DNA of 52,474 nt from Acidobacteriota bacterium (GCA_003158745.1 PMLC01000022.1:1-52474), one strand, 5' to 3'. Numbered from the stretch's first letter, positions 1 to 10,927 are shown. Made by a program: numbers and translations. The notes: generated by a model from the letters alone, not told the origin.

Positions 1-786
1 GGCGAGGACGTCGAGAACATCCTGCTGCGACTGATCCAGGCGGCCGACTTCGACGTGGCCCGCGCGCAGCGGGGGAGCATCTACATCGACGAGATCGACA
101 AGATCGCCCGAAAGCAGGACTCCCCCTCGATCACGCGCGACGTCTCGGGCGAGGGTGTGCAGCAGGCACTCTTGAAGATTCTCGAAGGTACCGTGGCCAA
201 CGTTCCGCCACAGGGCGGTCGCAAGCATCCCCACCAGGAGTTCCTGCAGATCGACACGACGAACATCCTCTTCATCTGCGGCGGTGCGTTCGTCGGGCTC
301 GAGGACATTGTGGCAAGGCGTCTGAACCAGAAGTCGATGGGGTTCCAGGCTCACATCCTCACGGCGGCCGAACGCTCGGCCAGCGAGCTTCTCTCCCAAG
401 TCCATCCCGAAGATCTGATCAAGTTCGGGATGATCCCTGAGTTCGTGGGACGCGTCCCGGTGGTCGCGAACCTGCACGAACTTGACCGTGACGCCCTCGT
501 TCGCATCCTCACGGAGCCGAAGAACTCTCTCGTGAAGCAGTACGAGACGATGCTCTCGTTCGAGGGGGTCGAACTGCGCTTCACCGATGATGCGCTCACG
601 GCGATCGCGGACGACGCGATCTCGAGAAAAGTGGGAGCTCGTGGCCTCAAGATCATCCTCGAAGAGTTGATGCTCGAGATCATGTACCAGGTTCCGTCCC
701 GCTCTGATGTCACCGAAATCGTCGTCACGCGCGAAGTTGTCGAGCGGCGGGTGGCACCACTCGCCTCAATGCGCAAGGCGGGCTAA
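1..786 (+). CDS. clpX: ATP-dependent Clp protease ATP-binding subunit ClpX (C-terminal part)
   Basis: The frame is open from the first base and reads [19 protein letters not shown], the classic ClpX segment between Walker A and Walker B, so the N-terminal zinc domain and Walker A lie before the window. Visible are the Walker B stretch [10 protein letters not shown], the pore-region [10 protein letters not shown] motif, the sensor-1 region [10 protein letters not shown], the arginine finger in FVGRVP, and the C-terminal small AAA+ lid. ClpX is a hexameric unfoldase that feeds tagged proteins to ClpP in the cytoplasm. The gene lies 69 bases before lon, a common order (clpP-clpX-lon). An internal GTG at 55 is not the true start. 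The missing 5' end is due only to the window edge. Confidence 0.97.
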   Translation, partial: GEDVENILLRLIQAADFDVARAQRGSIYIDEIDKIARKQDSPSITRDVSGEGVQQALLKILEGTVANVPPQGGRKHPHQEFLQIDTTNILFICGGAFVGLEDIVARRLNQKSMGFQAHILTAAERSASELLSQVHPEDLIKFGMIPEFVGRVPVVANLHELDRDALVRILTEPKNSLVKQYETMLSFEGVELRFTDDALTAIADDAISRKVGARGLKIILEELMLEIMYQVPSRSDVTEIVVTREVVERRVAPLASMRKAG

Positions 787-855
787 GGCCGCCTCTGTCA
801 GCGCGCACTGCGCCAGTTTCCAGCTTCATTCCCAAGATTCTCTTGAGAGGGCTTC

Positions 856-3255
856 ATGAGCGAATCACACATTCAGGTTCTTCCGGTCGTACCGCTGCGC
901 GACATGGTGGTTTTTCCGCGGATGAAGTCCGCGTTCGTCGTGGGGCGTCCTGCCTCGGTGGCGTCCCTCCAGCGTGCCCTGGATGAGACCGGCAAGCGAA
1001 TTTTCCTCGTCGCGCAGCGCGACCCGCAGCTGGACGAGCCCGGCGAATCGGACATCTTCTCGGTCGGCGTGATCGCGAACATCCTCCAGCACGTGACTTT
1101 TCCGAACGGCACCATCAAGGTGGGGGTCGAAGGCGTTGTCCGCGGCCGTCTTGTCGGGCTGAACCAGCGCTCCGGGGGAGGGTACGAAGCCGAGGTCGAG
1201 CTTCTCCCGCCTCCGGTCGTCGCGGACGCCAAGGTCAGTCGCTACCTCTCCAACCTCACGAATTTGTTCCAGCAGTTCGCGCGCCTCTCCCAGCAGATCG
1301 GAGTCGAAGGCGTACTTGCGGAGTTGCGGACCGAGGACCCTGATCTCTTCGCCGACACGTTAGCCGCCGCGCTTCCCCTGCCCACCGCCGAGAAGCAGAA
1401 GTTGCTCGAGGTGGTAAATCCGCTCGACCGCCTTCAGCGCCTGAACGACCTCCTTGACATGGAGGTCGAGAAGCTCAACATTGACCGCCGCCTCAATGCC
1501 AAGGTCAAGAAGCAGATGGAGAAGGCGCAAAGGGAGTACTACCTTTCGGAGAAGATCAAGGCGATCAACGAGGAGCTGGGGCGTGCCGACACCAAGGAGG
1601 AGTTCGAGGAGCTTGCCAAGAAGATCGAGACGGCCGGCATGCCGCAAGAGGTCAAGGAGAAGGCCATTTCCGAGTTGAAGCGCCTCGAGGGGATGGCGCC
1701 GATGTCGGCGGAGGCCACGGTTTCCCGCAACTACATCGACTGGCTGCTTGCGGTGCCCTGGAAGAAAACGACCCGGGAGATCCGGGACATCAAGCGCGCC
1801 GAACAGGTCCTCGAAGAAGACCACCACGGCCTCGAGAAGGTTAAGGAGCGGATTCTGGAGTTCCTCGCCGTCCGCCAGTTGGTCGTAAAGCCCAAGGGGA
1901 CGATCCTGTGCTTCGTGGGTCCCCCCGGTGTCGGCAAGACCTCCCTGGCCAAGTCGATCGCTCGCGCCACGGGCCGCAAGTTCGTCCGTCTCTCCCTCGG
2001 CGGTGTCCGCGACGAGGCCGAGATGCGGGGGCATCGGCGGACCTACATAGGCGCGTTTCCTGGCCAGATCATCCAGATGATGAAGAAGGCCACGACTGTG
2101 AACCCGGTCTTCCTTCTCGACGAGGTGGACAAGCTGGGTGCGGACTTTAGGGGCGACCCGGCGGCCGCGCTTCTCGAGGTCCTGGACCCCGAGCAGAACC
2201 ACGCCTTCGTAGACCACTACCTGGACGTCGAGTATGACCTCTCGCGGGTCTTCTTCATCGCGACGGCCAACGTCACGCACACGATCCCACCGGCGCTCCA
2301 GGACCGTATGGAGACGATCCACCTTTCGGGCTACACGCACGTGGAGAAGCTTCAGATCGCTCAGAAGTTCCTCGTGAAGAAGCAGGTCGAGCAGCAGGGC
2401 CTGTCCAAGTTCGTCGTGAACTTCAGCGATGACGCCATCGCCCTGCTCATCGAGCGCTACAGCCGTGAAGCCGGCGTGCGCAACCTGGAGCGCGAGATCG
2501 CTTCCGTGTGTCGCAAACTGGCGCGGGAGGTCCTCAAGAAGAAGACGGCGCCCGGAACGGAGATCGTCGTCACGCCCGAGCGCGTGGGCGAGCTGCTCGG
2601 CAAGCCGCGGTTCCGGATCACGCGGGCTGGCGATCGTAGCGAGGTGGGAGTCGCCACCGGCCTCGCCTGGACCGAGGTAGGCGGGGAGATCCTCCCGACG
2701 GAAGTCAGCCTGATGCGGGGCAAAGGGACCCTCACCCTCACGGGGCAGCTCGGCGACGTCATGCAGGAATCGGCGCGTGCCGCGCTGTCGTACGTGCGCG
2801 CCCGGGCAGTACAGCTCCCGCTGCCGTCGGAGTTCTTCGACCAGCACGACATCCACGTCCACGTGCCCGAGGGGGCGATCCCAAAGGACGGCCCGTCGGC
2901 TGGGATCACGCTGGCGATGGCGCTCCTCTCCGCGGTGGCCGGAGTGCCGGTGCGCCAGGATCTGGCGATGACCGGTGAGATCACGCTGCGCGGCAAGGTG
3001 CTGCCGGTCGGCGGCATCAAGGACAAGATCCTCGCGGCTTTCCGCGTCGGGATTCGCGAGGTGATCCTGCCAATCGAGAACGAGAAGGACCTCGAGGACA
3101 TCCCGGAAGACGTCCGCTCCGCGATCCACTTCCACCTCGTCAAGGAAATGGATGAAGTGATCGCGGTCGCGCTCGACGGGGCGCTCCCGGCCGTCGCCGA
3201 AAGCGAGCCGGAGAGGGACACGGTGCCGGCGCCGGGAGCGGTGCCTCACCAGTAA
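856..3255 (+). CDS. lon: ATP-dependent protease Lon
   Basis: This is a full-length LonA (799 aa). An N-terminal substrate-binding domain (about residues 8-205) is followed by a coiled linker, the AAA+ module with Walker A GPPGVGKT (residues 355-362) and Walker [10 protein letters not shown], and the C-terminal serine protease domain. The catalytic dyad is visible: Ser681 in PKDGPSAG and Lys722 in GGIKDK, matching the E. coli Ser679/Lys722 spacing. The start ATG has GAGAGGG just upstream. Lon degrades misfolded and some regulatory proteins in the cytoplasm. It follows clpX and precedes engB by 5 bases, so lon and engB are probably co-transcribed. Confidence 0.98.
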   Translation: MSESHIQVLPVVPLRDMVVFPRMKSAFVVGRPASVASLQRALDETGKRIFLVAQRDPQLDEPGESDIFSVGVIANILQHVTFPNGTIKVGVEGVVRGRLVGLNQRSGGGYEAEVELLPPPVVADAKVSRYLSNLTNLFQQFARLSQQIGVEGVLAELRTEDPDLFADTLAAALPLPTAEKQKLLEVVNPLDRLQRLNDLLDMEVEKLNIDRRLNAKVKKQMEKAQREYYLSEKIKAINEELGRADTKEEFEELAKKIETAGMPQEVKEKAISELKRLEGMAPMSAEATVSRNYIDWLLAVPWKKTTREIRDIKRAEQVLEEDHHGLEKVKERILEFLAVRQLVVKPKGTILCFVGPPGVGKTSLAKSIARATGRKFVRLSLGGVRDEAEMRGHRRTYIGAFPGQIIQMMKKATTVNPVFLLDEVDKLGADFRGDPAAALLEVLDPEQNHAFVDHYLDVEYDLSRVFFIATANVTHTIPPALQDRMETIHLSGYTHVEKLQIAQKFLVKKQVEQQGLSKFVVNFSDDAIALLIERYSREAGVRNLEREIASVCRKLAREVLKKKTAPGTEIVVTPERVGELLGKPRFRITRAGDRSEVGVATGLAWTEVGGEILPTEVSLMRGKGTLTLTGQLGDVMQESARAALSYVRARAVQLPLPSEFFDQHDIHVHVPEGAIPKDGPSAGITLAMALLSAVAGVPVRQDLAMTGEITLRGKVLPVGGIKDKILAAFRVGIREVILPIENEKDLEDIPEDVRSAIHFHLVKEMDEVIAVALDGALPAVAESEPERDTVPAPGAVPHQ

Positions 3256-3260
3256 CAGGC

Positions 3261-3839
3261 ATGCGAATCGAGCGGGTGACCCTGCGCGCCACGGTGGCGG
3301 ATCACGGGAAGGGCCCGAAGGACCCGCTTCCGCAGGTCGCATTCGCCGGCCGCTCGAACGTCGGGAAGTCAAGCCTACTCAACAGCTTATTCGGAACGCG
3401 CCTGGCCGCCGTCTCCAAAACGCCGGGGAAGACCCGGACGCTCAATTACTACCTCGTCGACGACTGTTGCTACTTCGTCGATCTCCCCGGGTACGGATAC
3501 GCCCGCACCGGGCGGGAGCAGCGGCAGGCGTGGGGAAAGAACGTCACGACATATCTCCTGGAGGAGGACAGGCTCCGGCTCGTTGTCGGCCTGGTCGATC
3601 CGCGGATCCCGACCTCGCCGCTCGACGTGGATCTGGTCGAGTTCGTGCGTCGGGCCGGCAAGCGGCTGCTGCTCGTCATGACCAAAACCGACCGGATGGG
3701 CCGGGGGGCTCTGGCCCAGGCTACTGCCCGCCTGGGCCGCGAGTTGACGCCGGGGGAACAACCGTTTGCTTTCTCGGCCCACACCGGAGCCGGAAGGAAA
3801 GAAATCATCGCCGCCATCGCCCAGGCGCTAGAAGCCTGA
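3261..3839 (+). CDS. engB: Ribosome biogenesis GTP-binding protein EngB/YsxC
   Basis: A 192-aa single-domain TRAFAC GTPase of EngB/YihA/YsxC size. The motifs are G1 GRSNVGKSS (residues 30-38), G2 region [12 protein letters not shown]3 DLPGYGYA and G4 TKTD. EngB acts in late assembly of the 50S ribosomal subunit. It starts 5 bases after the lon stop, and the lon-engB pair is conserved in many bacteria. A Rho gene follows after 29 bases. Confidence 0.96.
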   Translation: MRIERVTLRATVADHGKGPKDPLPQVAFAGRSNVGKSSLLNSLFGTRLAAVSKTPGKTRTLNYYLVDDCCYFVDLPGYGYARTGREQRQAWGKNVTTYLLEEDRLRLVVGLVDPRIPTSPLDVDLVEFVRRAGKRLLLVMTKTDRMGRGALAQATARLGRELTPGEQPFAFSAHTGAGRKEIIAAIAQALEA

Positions 3840-3868
3840 AACTAGAAGCTCCAAGAAGGAGTCCTGTC

Positions 3869-5254
3869 ATGCCAGAAACCAAAACGCAGCGCGGTCGTGG
3901 CCGGGGAAGCCGCCGCAACGCCGACGCCAACGCCGAGGGCTTGCCCGTCGTGCTCGAGGAGGAGGCCATCGAAGCGGAGGCCGCCGAGACCGAGGGCAAG
4001 CAGCGCCTCGACATCCGGACTCTCAAGGACATGTCGATCTCGGAGCTGACCCACGTCGCCCGCGACCTCGAGGTCGAGAACCCGGCCGGCATGCGAAAGC
4101 AGGACCTCATATTCAAGATCCTGCAGGTGCAGACGGAACGGGAGGGACTCATCTTCGGCGAGGGCGTGTTGGAGATCCTTCCGGACGGATACGGCTTCCT
4201 GCGCGCCCCGGAATACAACTACCTCCCGGGCCCCGACGATATCTACGTCTCACCCTCGCAGATCCGGCGCTTCAACCTCCGGACGGGCGACACGGTTTCG
4301 GGCCAGATCCGTCCACCGCGCGAGGGCGAGCGGTACTTCGCCCTGATCAAGGTGGAGGCGGTGAACTTCGAGCCACCCGACCAGACCGCGGAGAAGATCC
4401 TGTTCGACAACCTGACGCCTCTCTACCCGATGGAGCGCATCAACTTGGAGGTCGAAGGGAACATGACCTCGCGAGTGATGAACCTGCTCACGCCCATCGG
4501 CAAGGGGCAGCGCGGGCTGATCGTGGCCCCGCCGCGCACGGGCAAGACCATGATGCTGCAGGCGATCGCCAACTCGATCACCGCCAACCACCCCGAGATC
4601 ATCCTCATCGTCCTGCTGATCGACGAGCGTCCCGAGGAGGTCACCGACATGCAGCGCTCGGTGAAGGGCGAGGTGATCTCCTCGACCTTCGACGAGCCGG
4701 CGTACCGCCACGTGCAGGTGGCGGAGATGGTCCTCGAGAAGGCGAAGCGCCTCGTCGAGCACCGTCGGGACGTCGTGATCCTCCTCGATTCGATCACCCG
4801 GCTCGCGCGCGCCTATAACACCGTCGTCCCGCCCTCGGGCAAGGTGCTCTCAGGCGGCGTGGACTCCAACGCGTTGCAGAAGCCCAAGCGCTTCTTCGGA
4901 GCGGCGCGCAACATCGAGGAGGGCGGTTCGCTCACCGTCATGGGCACGGCGCTCATCGACACGGGCTCCCGCATGGACGATGTGATCTTCGAGGAGTTTA
5001 AGGGCACCGGCAACATGGAGGTGCACCTCGACCGGAAGCTTACCGAGAAGCGGGTCTTCCCCTCGATTGACATCAATAAGTCTGGGACGCGCAAGGAGGA
5101 ACTCCTGCTCGACGAGTGGGAACTCAAGCGCGTGTGGGTGCTGCGCAAGGTCCTGAACCCGCTCTCGACTGTGGAATCGATGGAGTTGCTCCAGGGTCAG
5201 CTCGAGAAAACCCGCACGAACAAGGAGTTCCTCGATTCGATGAGCCAAGGATGA
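3869..5254 (+). CDS. rho: Transcription termination factor Rho
   Basis: 461-aa Rho. The start is ATG 3869, chosen because a GAAGGAG ribosome-binding site lies 6-8 bases upstream; the same frame is open further upstream inside engB but that part is not Rho-like. A short basic and acidic N-terminal tail is followed by the Rho_N helical domain, the cold-shock RNA-binding domain ([13 protein letters not shown] onward), and the RecA-like hexameric ATPase with Walker A PPRTGKT (Lys226), Walker [14 protein letters not shown] and Q-loop/R-loop segments. Rho ends untranslated or poorly translated transcripts. Its presence fits the scarcity of clear intrinsic terminators in this window. Confidence 0.98.
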   Translation: MPETKTQRGRGRGSRRNADANAEGLPVVLEEEAIEAEAAETEGKQRLDIRTLKDMSISELTHVARDLEVENPAGMRKQDLIFKILQVQTEREGLIFGEGVLEILPDGYGFLRAPEYNYLPGPDDIYVSPSQIRRFNLRTGDTVSGQIRPPREGERYFALIKVEAVNFEPPDQTAEKILFDNLTPLYPMERINLEVEGNMTSRVMNLLTPIGKGQRGLIVAPPRTGKTMMLQAIANSITANHPEIILIVLLIDERPEEVTDMQRSVKGEVISSTFDEPAYRHVQVAEMVLEKAKRLVEHRRDVVILLDSITRLARAYNTVVPPSGKVLSGGVDSNALQKPKRFFGAARNIEEGGSLTVMGTALIDTGSRMDDVIFEEFKGTGNMEVHLDRKLTEKRVFPSIDINKSGTRKEELLLDEWELKRVWVLRKVLNPLSTVESMELLQGQLEKTRTNKEFLDSMSQG

Positions 5255-5354
5255 GGAGGCAGCTGACAGCTTCGCGCGCTGTGGTGCTTTGGTGGGTGGG
5301 GATCTGTCGGCTTTTCTCCTTGGCCGGTAGGCCGGGCACTGCGGAGCACGACCG

Positions 5355-6155
5355 TTGAGCGAACCCGCGGGGATCGTGGGGGTACGGTTCCTCAATGCGC
5401 GGCCGCTCCTTGCCGGCCTCGAGGCCGGCATCCCCGCTCCTTTTCCATACCGTTTCGAAGCCGCGGAGCCGTCCGTGTGTGCCGATCGGCTAGCGGCCGG
5501 AGAGGCCTGTGCAGGACTCATACCCGTGGCGGCGCTGCCCGTCATTCCGAGGGTCTACGCAATCCCCTCCCTAGGCGTGGCTGCGCGTCACGAGGTTCGC
5601 TCGGTCCTGCTCATCTCACGGGTGCCGCTGGAGCGCGTGCAGAGCCTCGCCGCTCATGCTGCTTCGAGGACGTCGGTCATCCTAGCGAGACTCCTGCTGG
5701 CCGAGCGATGGGGCGCGAGGCCGCGGGTAGTCTCCCGCCAGCCGCCCCTGGAAGGGATGCTGGAAGGAGTCGATGCGGCGGTCATCATCGGCGACCCCGC
5801 GCTCGCGGTGCACGGCCGGACGGAGTTCCTGGAGGTCGATCTAGCGGGCGCGTGGGTGGATTGGGCGGGGCTGCCTTTCGTCTTTGCCATTTGGGGGGTT
5901 GGCGTGATGGCACCAGCGGGGATCGAAGCCCTGCTCGAGCGCTCTCTCGGCTTCGCCGAGGAACGCTGGGGCGAGCTTATGCCCGGGTGGGCGCAAGCGC
6001 ACGGGGTCGGGTTGGACGAGACCCGGGAGTACCTCGAGAACACCTTGACGTTTCGGCTCGGAGACCGGGAACGCGCCGGGATGCAGGAGTTTCTGCGGCG
6101 CGCCGCCGAAGCCGGGTTGTTGCCCCGCCGTGACGAGGTCTGGCGCGAAGTCTGA
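5355..6155 (+). CDS. mqnA: Chorismate dehydratase MqnA (futalosine menaquinone pathway)
   Basis: A 266-aa protein of the MqnA/MqnD periplasmic-binding-like fold. The N-terminal signature IVGVRFLNARPL (equivalent of the family's GxVxYLNxxPL) identifies it. MqnA dehydrates chorismate to 3-[(1-carboxyvinyl)oxy]benzoate, the first committed step of menaquinone synthesis by the futalosine route. A TTG start is used at 5355. The remains of mqnC follow directly, as in many mqn operons, which supports MqnA over MqnD. Confidence 0.85.
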   Translation: MSEPAGIVGVRFLNARPLLAGLEAGIPAPFPYRFEAAEPSVCADRLAAGEACAGLIPVAALPVIPRVYAIPSLGVAARHEVRSVLLISRVPLERVQSLAAHAASRTSVILARLLLAERWGARPRVVSRQPPLEGMLEGVDAAVIIGDPALAVHGRTEFLEVDLAGAWVDWAGLPFVFAIWGVGVMAPAGIEALLERSLGFAEERWGELMPGWAQAHGVGLDETREYLENTLTFRLGDRERAGMQEFLRRAAEAGLLPRRDEVWREV

Positions 6156-6200
6156 CGCCGGTTCGAAGGGTATCAGGCCCGGAGCGACCGGCGGGAGGTC

Positions 6201-7252
6201 GAGCGCATCTTCGCGAAGGCCCTCTCCGGCGAGCGGTTGTCGGATGGGCAACTCGAGAGCCTGTTTGAGGGGGGTGACCCTGCACCAGCTCGGCGCGGTG
6301 GCCCACGCCGTCCGGCGTGAGATGGACCCCGGGGACGAGGTCACCTCCATCGTCGACCGCAACATCAACTACACCAATGTCTGTATCTACCGTTGCCGCT
6401 TCTGCGTCTTTTGCCACAAACCCGAGGAGCAGGGCGCATACGTCCTGCCGTTCGAGATGATCGCGAAGAAGGTCGACGAAACCGTCGCGGCCGGGGGGAC
6501 CGGGATCCTGCTCCAGGGAGGCGACCATCCAGCCCTGCGAATCGACTTCTACGAAGGGCTGCTGCGGCAGCTCAAAACGGCCTTCCCCGCGGTTCACCTT
6601 CACGCGTTCTCGGCTTCGGAGATCTGGTACATCGCGAAGGGCGAGAGGCTGCCTCTCTCCCATGTGATCGCGCGCTTGCGGGCAGCGGGCCTGGAGTCGA
6701 TTCCGGGAGGGGGCGCCGAGGTCCTCGAAGACGAAACCCGCAGACGGATCTGGTCGCACGCCAAGGTTTCGGCCGTTCAGCGGCTCGGTGTCCACCGGGA
6801 GGCGCACCGACAGAGGATGCGCACCACGGCGACGATGATGTGCGGCGTCGGCGAAGACCACACCGCCCGAATCGAGCACCTGCTCCCGGTGATCGCAGGA
6901 CGCCACGGAAGGGTTCACGGCGTTCATTTCATGGACGTTCCAGGAAGAGAACACGGCGCTGGAGGGCGAGGTGCCGGTCTCGGGCGGCTTCGACTGCCTC
7001 AGGACGCTGGCGATCGCCCGATTCGCCTTCGACAACGTGCGGCACGTTCAAGGGTCCTGGGTGACGCAAAGGCCCAAGATCGGGCAACTGTCACTCTTTT
7101 TCGGTGCCGATGACCTGGGTTCGATCATGCTCGAGGAGAACGTAGCCGCCGCCGCCGCCCAGTACCGCATGTCGTGCGAGGAGATGAAGCGCGTCATCAC
7201 AGACACCGGCTTCATCCCATCTCAGCGCCGCACCCTGTACGAACCGCTGTAG
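6201..7252 (+). pseudogene. mqnC: Cyclic dehypoxanthine futalosine synthase MqnC, frameshifted
   Basis: Radical-SAM MqnC sequence is spread over three frames. Frame 3 (from about 6201) encodes the N-terminal helix region ERIFAKALSGERLSDGQL. At a run of six G (about 6268-6275) the match moves to frame 1, which carries IVDRNINYTNVC, the cluster motif CIYRCRFC and ATMMCGVGED. At about 6895 the match moves to frame 2, with QDATEGFTAFISWTFQ, GSWVTQRPKIG and the expected C-terminus ending at 7252. No ATG, GTG or TTG precedes the frame-3 N-terminus after the mqnA stop. MqnC cyclises dehypoxanthine futalosine. Aligned to the family, the second lesion looks like a 5-base loss rather than a homopolymer slip. 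This is either a real pseudogene or, less likely, assembly error. Confidence 0.8.
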
Positions 7253-7291
7253 GCTTCGACTGGCGGCGGTGGTCTGCCGCACAATACGGGA

Positions 7292-9049
7292 ATGCACCTT
7301 CTCGCAGCTTTCATCGTCACGACGCTTCTGGCGGCTGGCATCGCTGGTCTCGGGTCTCTACTCGGCGGCCGGTCGGACGGCGACCGCTGGGTTCGCGGCT
7401 GGACCGCGCTCTGGTGGCTGGTCGCCCTGGCAGCGCAGGTCTTCACGCCTCGAACGGGCGTCGCGGTCGGGTTCGCGGCGGCCGCCGTTGGGCTTGTTGC
7501 GGCTGCGGCGCGTGCCCGGCGCCTCACGGCTGTAGCGGGCTACGGGCTCGGGATGCTCGCGGGCGCACCGCTGTGGCTCGCTCCTCCCTATTTCTACGAC
7601 GCGCTCGTGTACCACATCGGCCTGCCGTGGAGCTGGCTCGTCAACGGGAGCTTTGCGACCGTGCCGCACAACCTCTTCAGCCACTTTCCCCTTGCGGCAC
7701 AGACCGTGTTTCTCCTGCCGGTCGCTGCAGGTTGCCCCGAGGCCGCTGCCGGTCTCCACTGGGTGACGTTCGTCGTAGCGCTGGTCGAACTCGTGCGCCT
7801 CGCCGAGCGGCTCGGGGCCGGACGGTACCGCTGGGCCGCACCTGCTCTCCTGGTCGCCTGCTGGCACGCGACCTGGGTCGCTGGCGTTGCGGCCCCCGAT
7901 CACCTCGTCGTGCTCGCCGTTCTGGTCATGATCGATGCCCTGGTTTTCCCGGCAGGGAGCGCACGGGCGCGGACCGTGAGTCTCGGCCTTGGGGCGGGCC
8001 TCGCAATTGGGGTGAAGTACACGGCGGTAATCCCTGTTGCGGCGGTCCTCACATCTGATTGCATCGGTTCTGCGTTGGTCGTCGCCGGCGCTGCCGGGGT
8101 TGGACTCGCGGCGTCGTCGTTCTGGTGGATTCGAAATCTCGCGAGCACCGGGAATCCCGTGTTCCCGCTCCTCTGGTCGGTCCTGGGCGGCGGCGGCTGG
8201 TTGCCGCGTGACAATGACCGATACCTTGCTGTTGTCCGTGAAGGCATTGCGGGATTTGGAAGCGTCCCGCACGGGCTGGCGCACCTTGTGGTTCCGCCCG
8301 CTGGGTTGGGGTGGTGGGCTGTGGCTTCGCTGCCTCTCGTCGTGTTCGCAATGTCCGGCACGGACGCCGCGGCTAACCGGCGGCGCCGACTTGGGCTGGC
8401 CGGCGCGCTGGCTCTGGCTGGGTGGCTCGCGACCTCGCAGACCACCCGGTACGTGCTGCCTCTCGCGGCGATCGTCGCGGCGCTCGCCGCCGCAGGGCTG
8501 GGGCTGTTGGGACGGCGCCCCGCACGGTGGGCGGGCGCGCTTCTGCTGGCGACCATCCTCCACGGGTTCGCAGGATTCGCATCATTCGTCCTCGTCACAC
8601 TTGGCTCGGGGCCGATGTGGGCCGGGAAAGTCAGCCGCGAGGAGTGGCGGCACTCAGTGACGGTCAACGACCCGCTCCCAGCGTACAGGCGGTGCGACGC
8701 CCTGCTTCCAACCGAGGCGCGGATCCTCGTGATCGGGGAGGGCCGGGCATGGGGATGCCCGCGGCCGCATCACGTCAGCTCCCCTTACGACCGGCAGTTG
8801 GTGCAGGCGTACGTCGAGGAAGCTCCGTCGGCAGCCGATGCCGTGGAGCGGCTGAGATCGGCGGGGTTCACGCACCTCCTGATCAACTGGGGCGAGGTCG
8901 GCCGACTTGGCGGCCCCGATTTTCGGGTCCTTCGCTGGGAAACCCCCGACGCCGGTGCGCGCTGGCGCGAACTCCTGTCCGGGTTCACAACTCCTCTGTT
9001 CCGCGAAGGTGCCATCGAGGTTCGCGCCCTCCTGGGAGGCCAGCCCTAG
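7292..9049 (+). CDS. Polytopic membrane protein, glycosyltransferase-like (GT-C type), paralogue A
   Basis: A 585-aa protein made mostly of hydrophobic segments, with a soluble C-terminal part from about residue 455. After the third or fourth membrane segment it carries PPYFYDALVYHIGLPW, resembling the acidic loop 1 motif of GT39/ArnT-like glycosyltransferases that use polyprenyl-phosphate sugars. The C-terminal domain has RILVIGEGRAWGCPRPH and THLLINWGEVGRLGG. The exact reaction is unknown. The next gene is a clear paralogue of the same length. Neither gene has a functional link to the flanking mqn or ribosomal genes. Confidence 0.75.
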   Translation: MHLLAAFIVTTLLAAGIAGLGSLLGGRSDGDRWVRGWTALWWLVALAAQVFTPRTGVAVGFAAAAVGLVAAAARARRLTAVAGYGLGMLAGAPLWLAPPYFYDALVYHIGLPWSWLVNGSFATVPHNLFSHFPLAAQTVFLLPVAAGCPEAAAGLHWVTFVVALVELVRLAERLGAGRYRWAAPALLVACWHATWVAGVAAPDHLVVLAVLVMIDALVFPAGSARARTVSLGLGAGLAIGVKYTAVIPVAAVLTSDCIGSALVVAGAAGVGLAASSFWWIRNLASTGNPVFPLLWSVLGGGGWLPRDNDRYLAVVREGIAGFGSVPHGLAHLVVPPAGLGWWAVASLPLVVFAMSGTDAAANRRRRLGLAGALALAGWLATSQTTRYVLPLAAIVAALAAAGLGLLGRRPARWAGALLLATILHGFAGFASFVLVTLGSGPMWAGKVSREEWRHSVTVNDPLPAYRRCDALLPTEARILVIGEGRAWGCPRPHHVSSPYDRQLVQAYVEEAPSAADAVERLRSAGFTHLLINWGEVGRLGGPDFRVLRWETPDAGARWRELLSGFTTPLFREGAIEVRALLGGQP

Positions 9050-9170
9050 TCGGTGCCCCACCGTGCGCGACCGGCGTCTGCACTTCAAAGTAACCGGGAG
9101 ATTCACCGTTCGATTACCCTGCCCGATTCCGGACCGCCCTGTTGTAGATAGGACCGACTAGACTGAATCG

Positions 9171-10925
9171 ATGACTGGCTTTCATCCGGCGGTTGACGCC
9201 CTCGTGGCCGCGGCGTTCGCCGGCTCGGCAATCGCCACCGGTGCTCGCGTCCGCCGCTTCTGGCATCTCCCTCTGCGGCCAGGCCTGCGTCTAGCGGCGG
9301 ACTTCGTTGTGGGGAGTTGGATCCTCGCCGTCGCCGTGCTTGCCCTCGGTTTGATGCACTTCTGGCATGTCTGGGCGCTGGCGGCTGTCGCTGGTATGTT
9401 TGCCGTGGGGGGGCGCTGGCGCCGGACCGGGTGGCGCCTGGCCTCCCTTTCGGCTCCGGCCCTTGGAGCGTTGATAGCACTCCCGGTGGCGCTTGCACCC
9501 CCGTTCTTCTATGACGCGCTGGTGTACCATCTCGGCCTGCCGTGGCAAGCCCTTCTTGAGGGAGGCCTCCGCGGTCACTCGGAGGACTTGTTCTCAACCT
9601 TCCCCCCGCTTGCACAGCTCATGGCCGCGATCCCTCTCTCTCTTGGCCTCGATCGGGCGCCGGCGCTCCTCCACTGGTGCAGCTTCGTCGCTGCTGGTGC
9701 AGGAGCCGGGGCGATCGCCAAGGTGTTGGGCGCACCGCGCTGGGCGACGTGGCTGGTGGCCGGGTGCGTGCCGCTACTGCCTGGAAACGTGCTCGTTCCC
9801 GGACTTCCTGCAGCGGAAGGGTACGCGCTCGCGGGGATGCTGACTGCAGCTGCCGTCGTGCTCGATCTCCGGCAATCGGTAAGGTCAGCCGCTCTCGCTG
9901 GACTGCTGGCGGGTGCCGCCGTGGCCGCTCGACTGCAAGCTGTACCCTGGTGTGCACTGGTGATCGCGCTGGTTGCGGTGCGGTCCCCGCGCACGTGGCG
10001 GACTGGAGTGGCAGCCGCGGCCGGCGCTGTAGCAGGCAGCGCGCCGTGGTGGTTCAAGAATCTGGTACTGCTTGGCGACCCGTTTGCGCCGATCGGATGG
10101 CGACGGGAAGGGGTCGCGACCCTGTGGCGTGACGCAAACGTCCTTCTAGGCCAGGCTGGTTCAGTGCAAGAGGTTGTGGGCGGAATCCTCGGTGCGATCG
10201 CTCCCCACGCGGTCTATCTCGGTCCGCTGGCGCTTGCGGCAACGCTGGCTGTCGTGTCGTGTCGTAATCGCCCGGTTGGGCTGGCGGCAGCGTTCGTGGG
10301 GGCGGCTCTTCTGACCTGGGGGCTCGCCGGAACGTTGCCGAGGTTCCTCGCGCCTGCGGTGGCGATGCTCGCGGCGCTGGCGGCCGCATCAGCTGGCACA
10401 GGGCGGCCTGGGCGTTGGGCGGCTGGGCTCTCGCTCGGTGTCCTGGCGGCGAGCGGTATTGCGCTAACCGTTTCCGAGCTTGCCATGATCAGCAGCCGGC
10501 AACTGCTCACGGGTGCTGGGGTCGTCGACCCGAAGTTCGTCGCGAACGACCCCCGACCCGCGTTCACAGCGGCCGAAAGGCTTCCTACCGACGCGCGGGT
10601 GCTTTTCGTCGGTGAGCCGCGAGGGTTCGGCTTCCCACGGCCCTTCGTCGCGCCGTCGCAACACGACGTGTCACCGGTGCGGTCCATCCTCGACGCCAGC
10701 GACTCGCCGGCCGACGCGTGCCGGCGGCTCCGTCAGCAGGGTTTCACCCACATCCTGGTCAACTGGGGAGAGCTCTCTCGCCTCGCGGGCGGGTACCCGA
10801 TCGCGCCCTGGCGTGATCCCCCAGGCTGGCGTCGGTGGAACACGTTTGTGGCTTCGCTCGGGCCGCCTGCTCTCGACGTGAAGGGGGTGCAGATCTTTGT
10901 CCTGCGGGCACAAAGCGGTCCCTGA
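9171..10925 (+). CDS. Polytopic membrane protein, glycosyltransferase-like (GT-C type), paralogue B
   Basis: A 584-aa paralogue of the preceding gene. It has the same topology, the same loop motif PPFFYDALVYHLGLPW, and the same soluble C-terminal domain (RVLFVGEPRGFGFPRP, THILVNWGELSRLAGG). The conserved loop with Asp and His suggests an active GT-C enzyme; substrate and acceptor are unknown. It is 121 bases downstream of its paralogue, with no recognisable feature in the gap. It ends 65 bases before rplU, whose own promoter lies in that gap, so the pair is probably transcribed separately from the ribosomal genes. Confidence 0.75.
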   Translation: MTGFHPAVDALVAAAFAGSAIATGARVRRFWHLPLRPGLRLAADFVVGSWILAVAVLALGLMHFWHVWALAAVAGMFAVGGRWRRTGWRLASLSAPALGALIALPVALAPPFFYDALVYHLGLPWQALLEGGLRGHSEDLFSTFPPLAQLMAAIPLSLGLDRAPALLHWCSFVAAGAGAGAIAKVLGAPRWATWLVAGCVPLLPGNVLVPGLPAAEGYALAGMLTAAAVVLDLRQSVRSAALAGLLAGAAVAARLQAVPWCALVIALVAVRSPRTWRTGVAAAAGAVAGSAPWWFKNLVLLGDPFAPIGWRREGVATLWRDANVLLGQAGSVQEVVGGILGAIAPHAVYLGPLALAATLAVVSCRNRPVGLAAAFVGAALLTWGLAGTLPRFLAPAVAMLAALAAASAGTGRPGRWAAGLSLGVLAASGIALTVSELAMISSRQLLTGAGVVDPKFVANDPRPAFTAAERLPTDARVLFVGEPRGFGFPRPFVAPSQHDVSPVRSILDASDSPADACRRLRQQGFTHILVNWGELSRLAGGYPIAPWRDPPGWRRWNTFVASLGPPALDVKGVQIFVLRAQSGP

Positions 10926-10927
10926 GT

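Noticed and set aside
1360-3372. Long minus-strand open frame of 670 codons across lon
   Set aside because: It is antisense to an intact Lon gene, matches no family and is a product of high third-position GC.
5258-5275. CAGCTGA-CAGCTTC after rho as another heptamer array
   Set aside because: Only two imperfect units; not distinguishable from chance.
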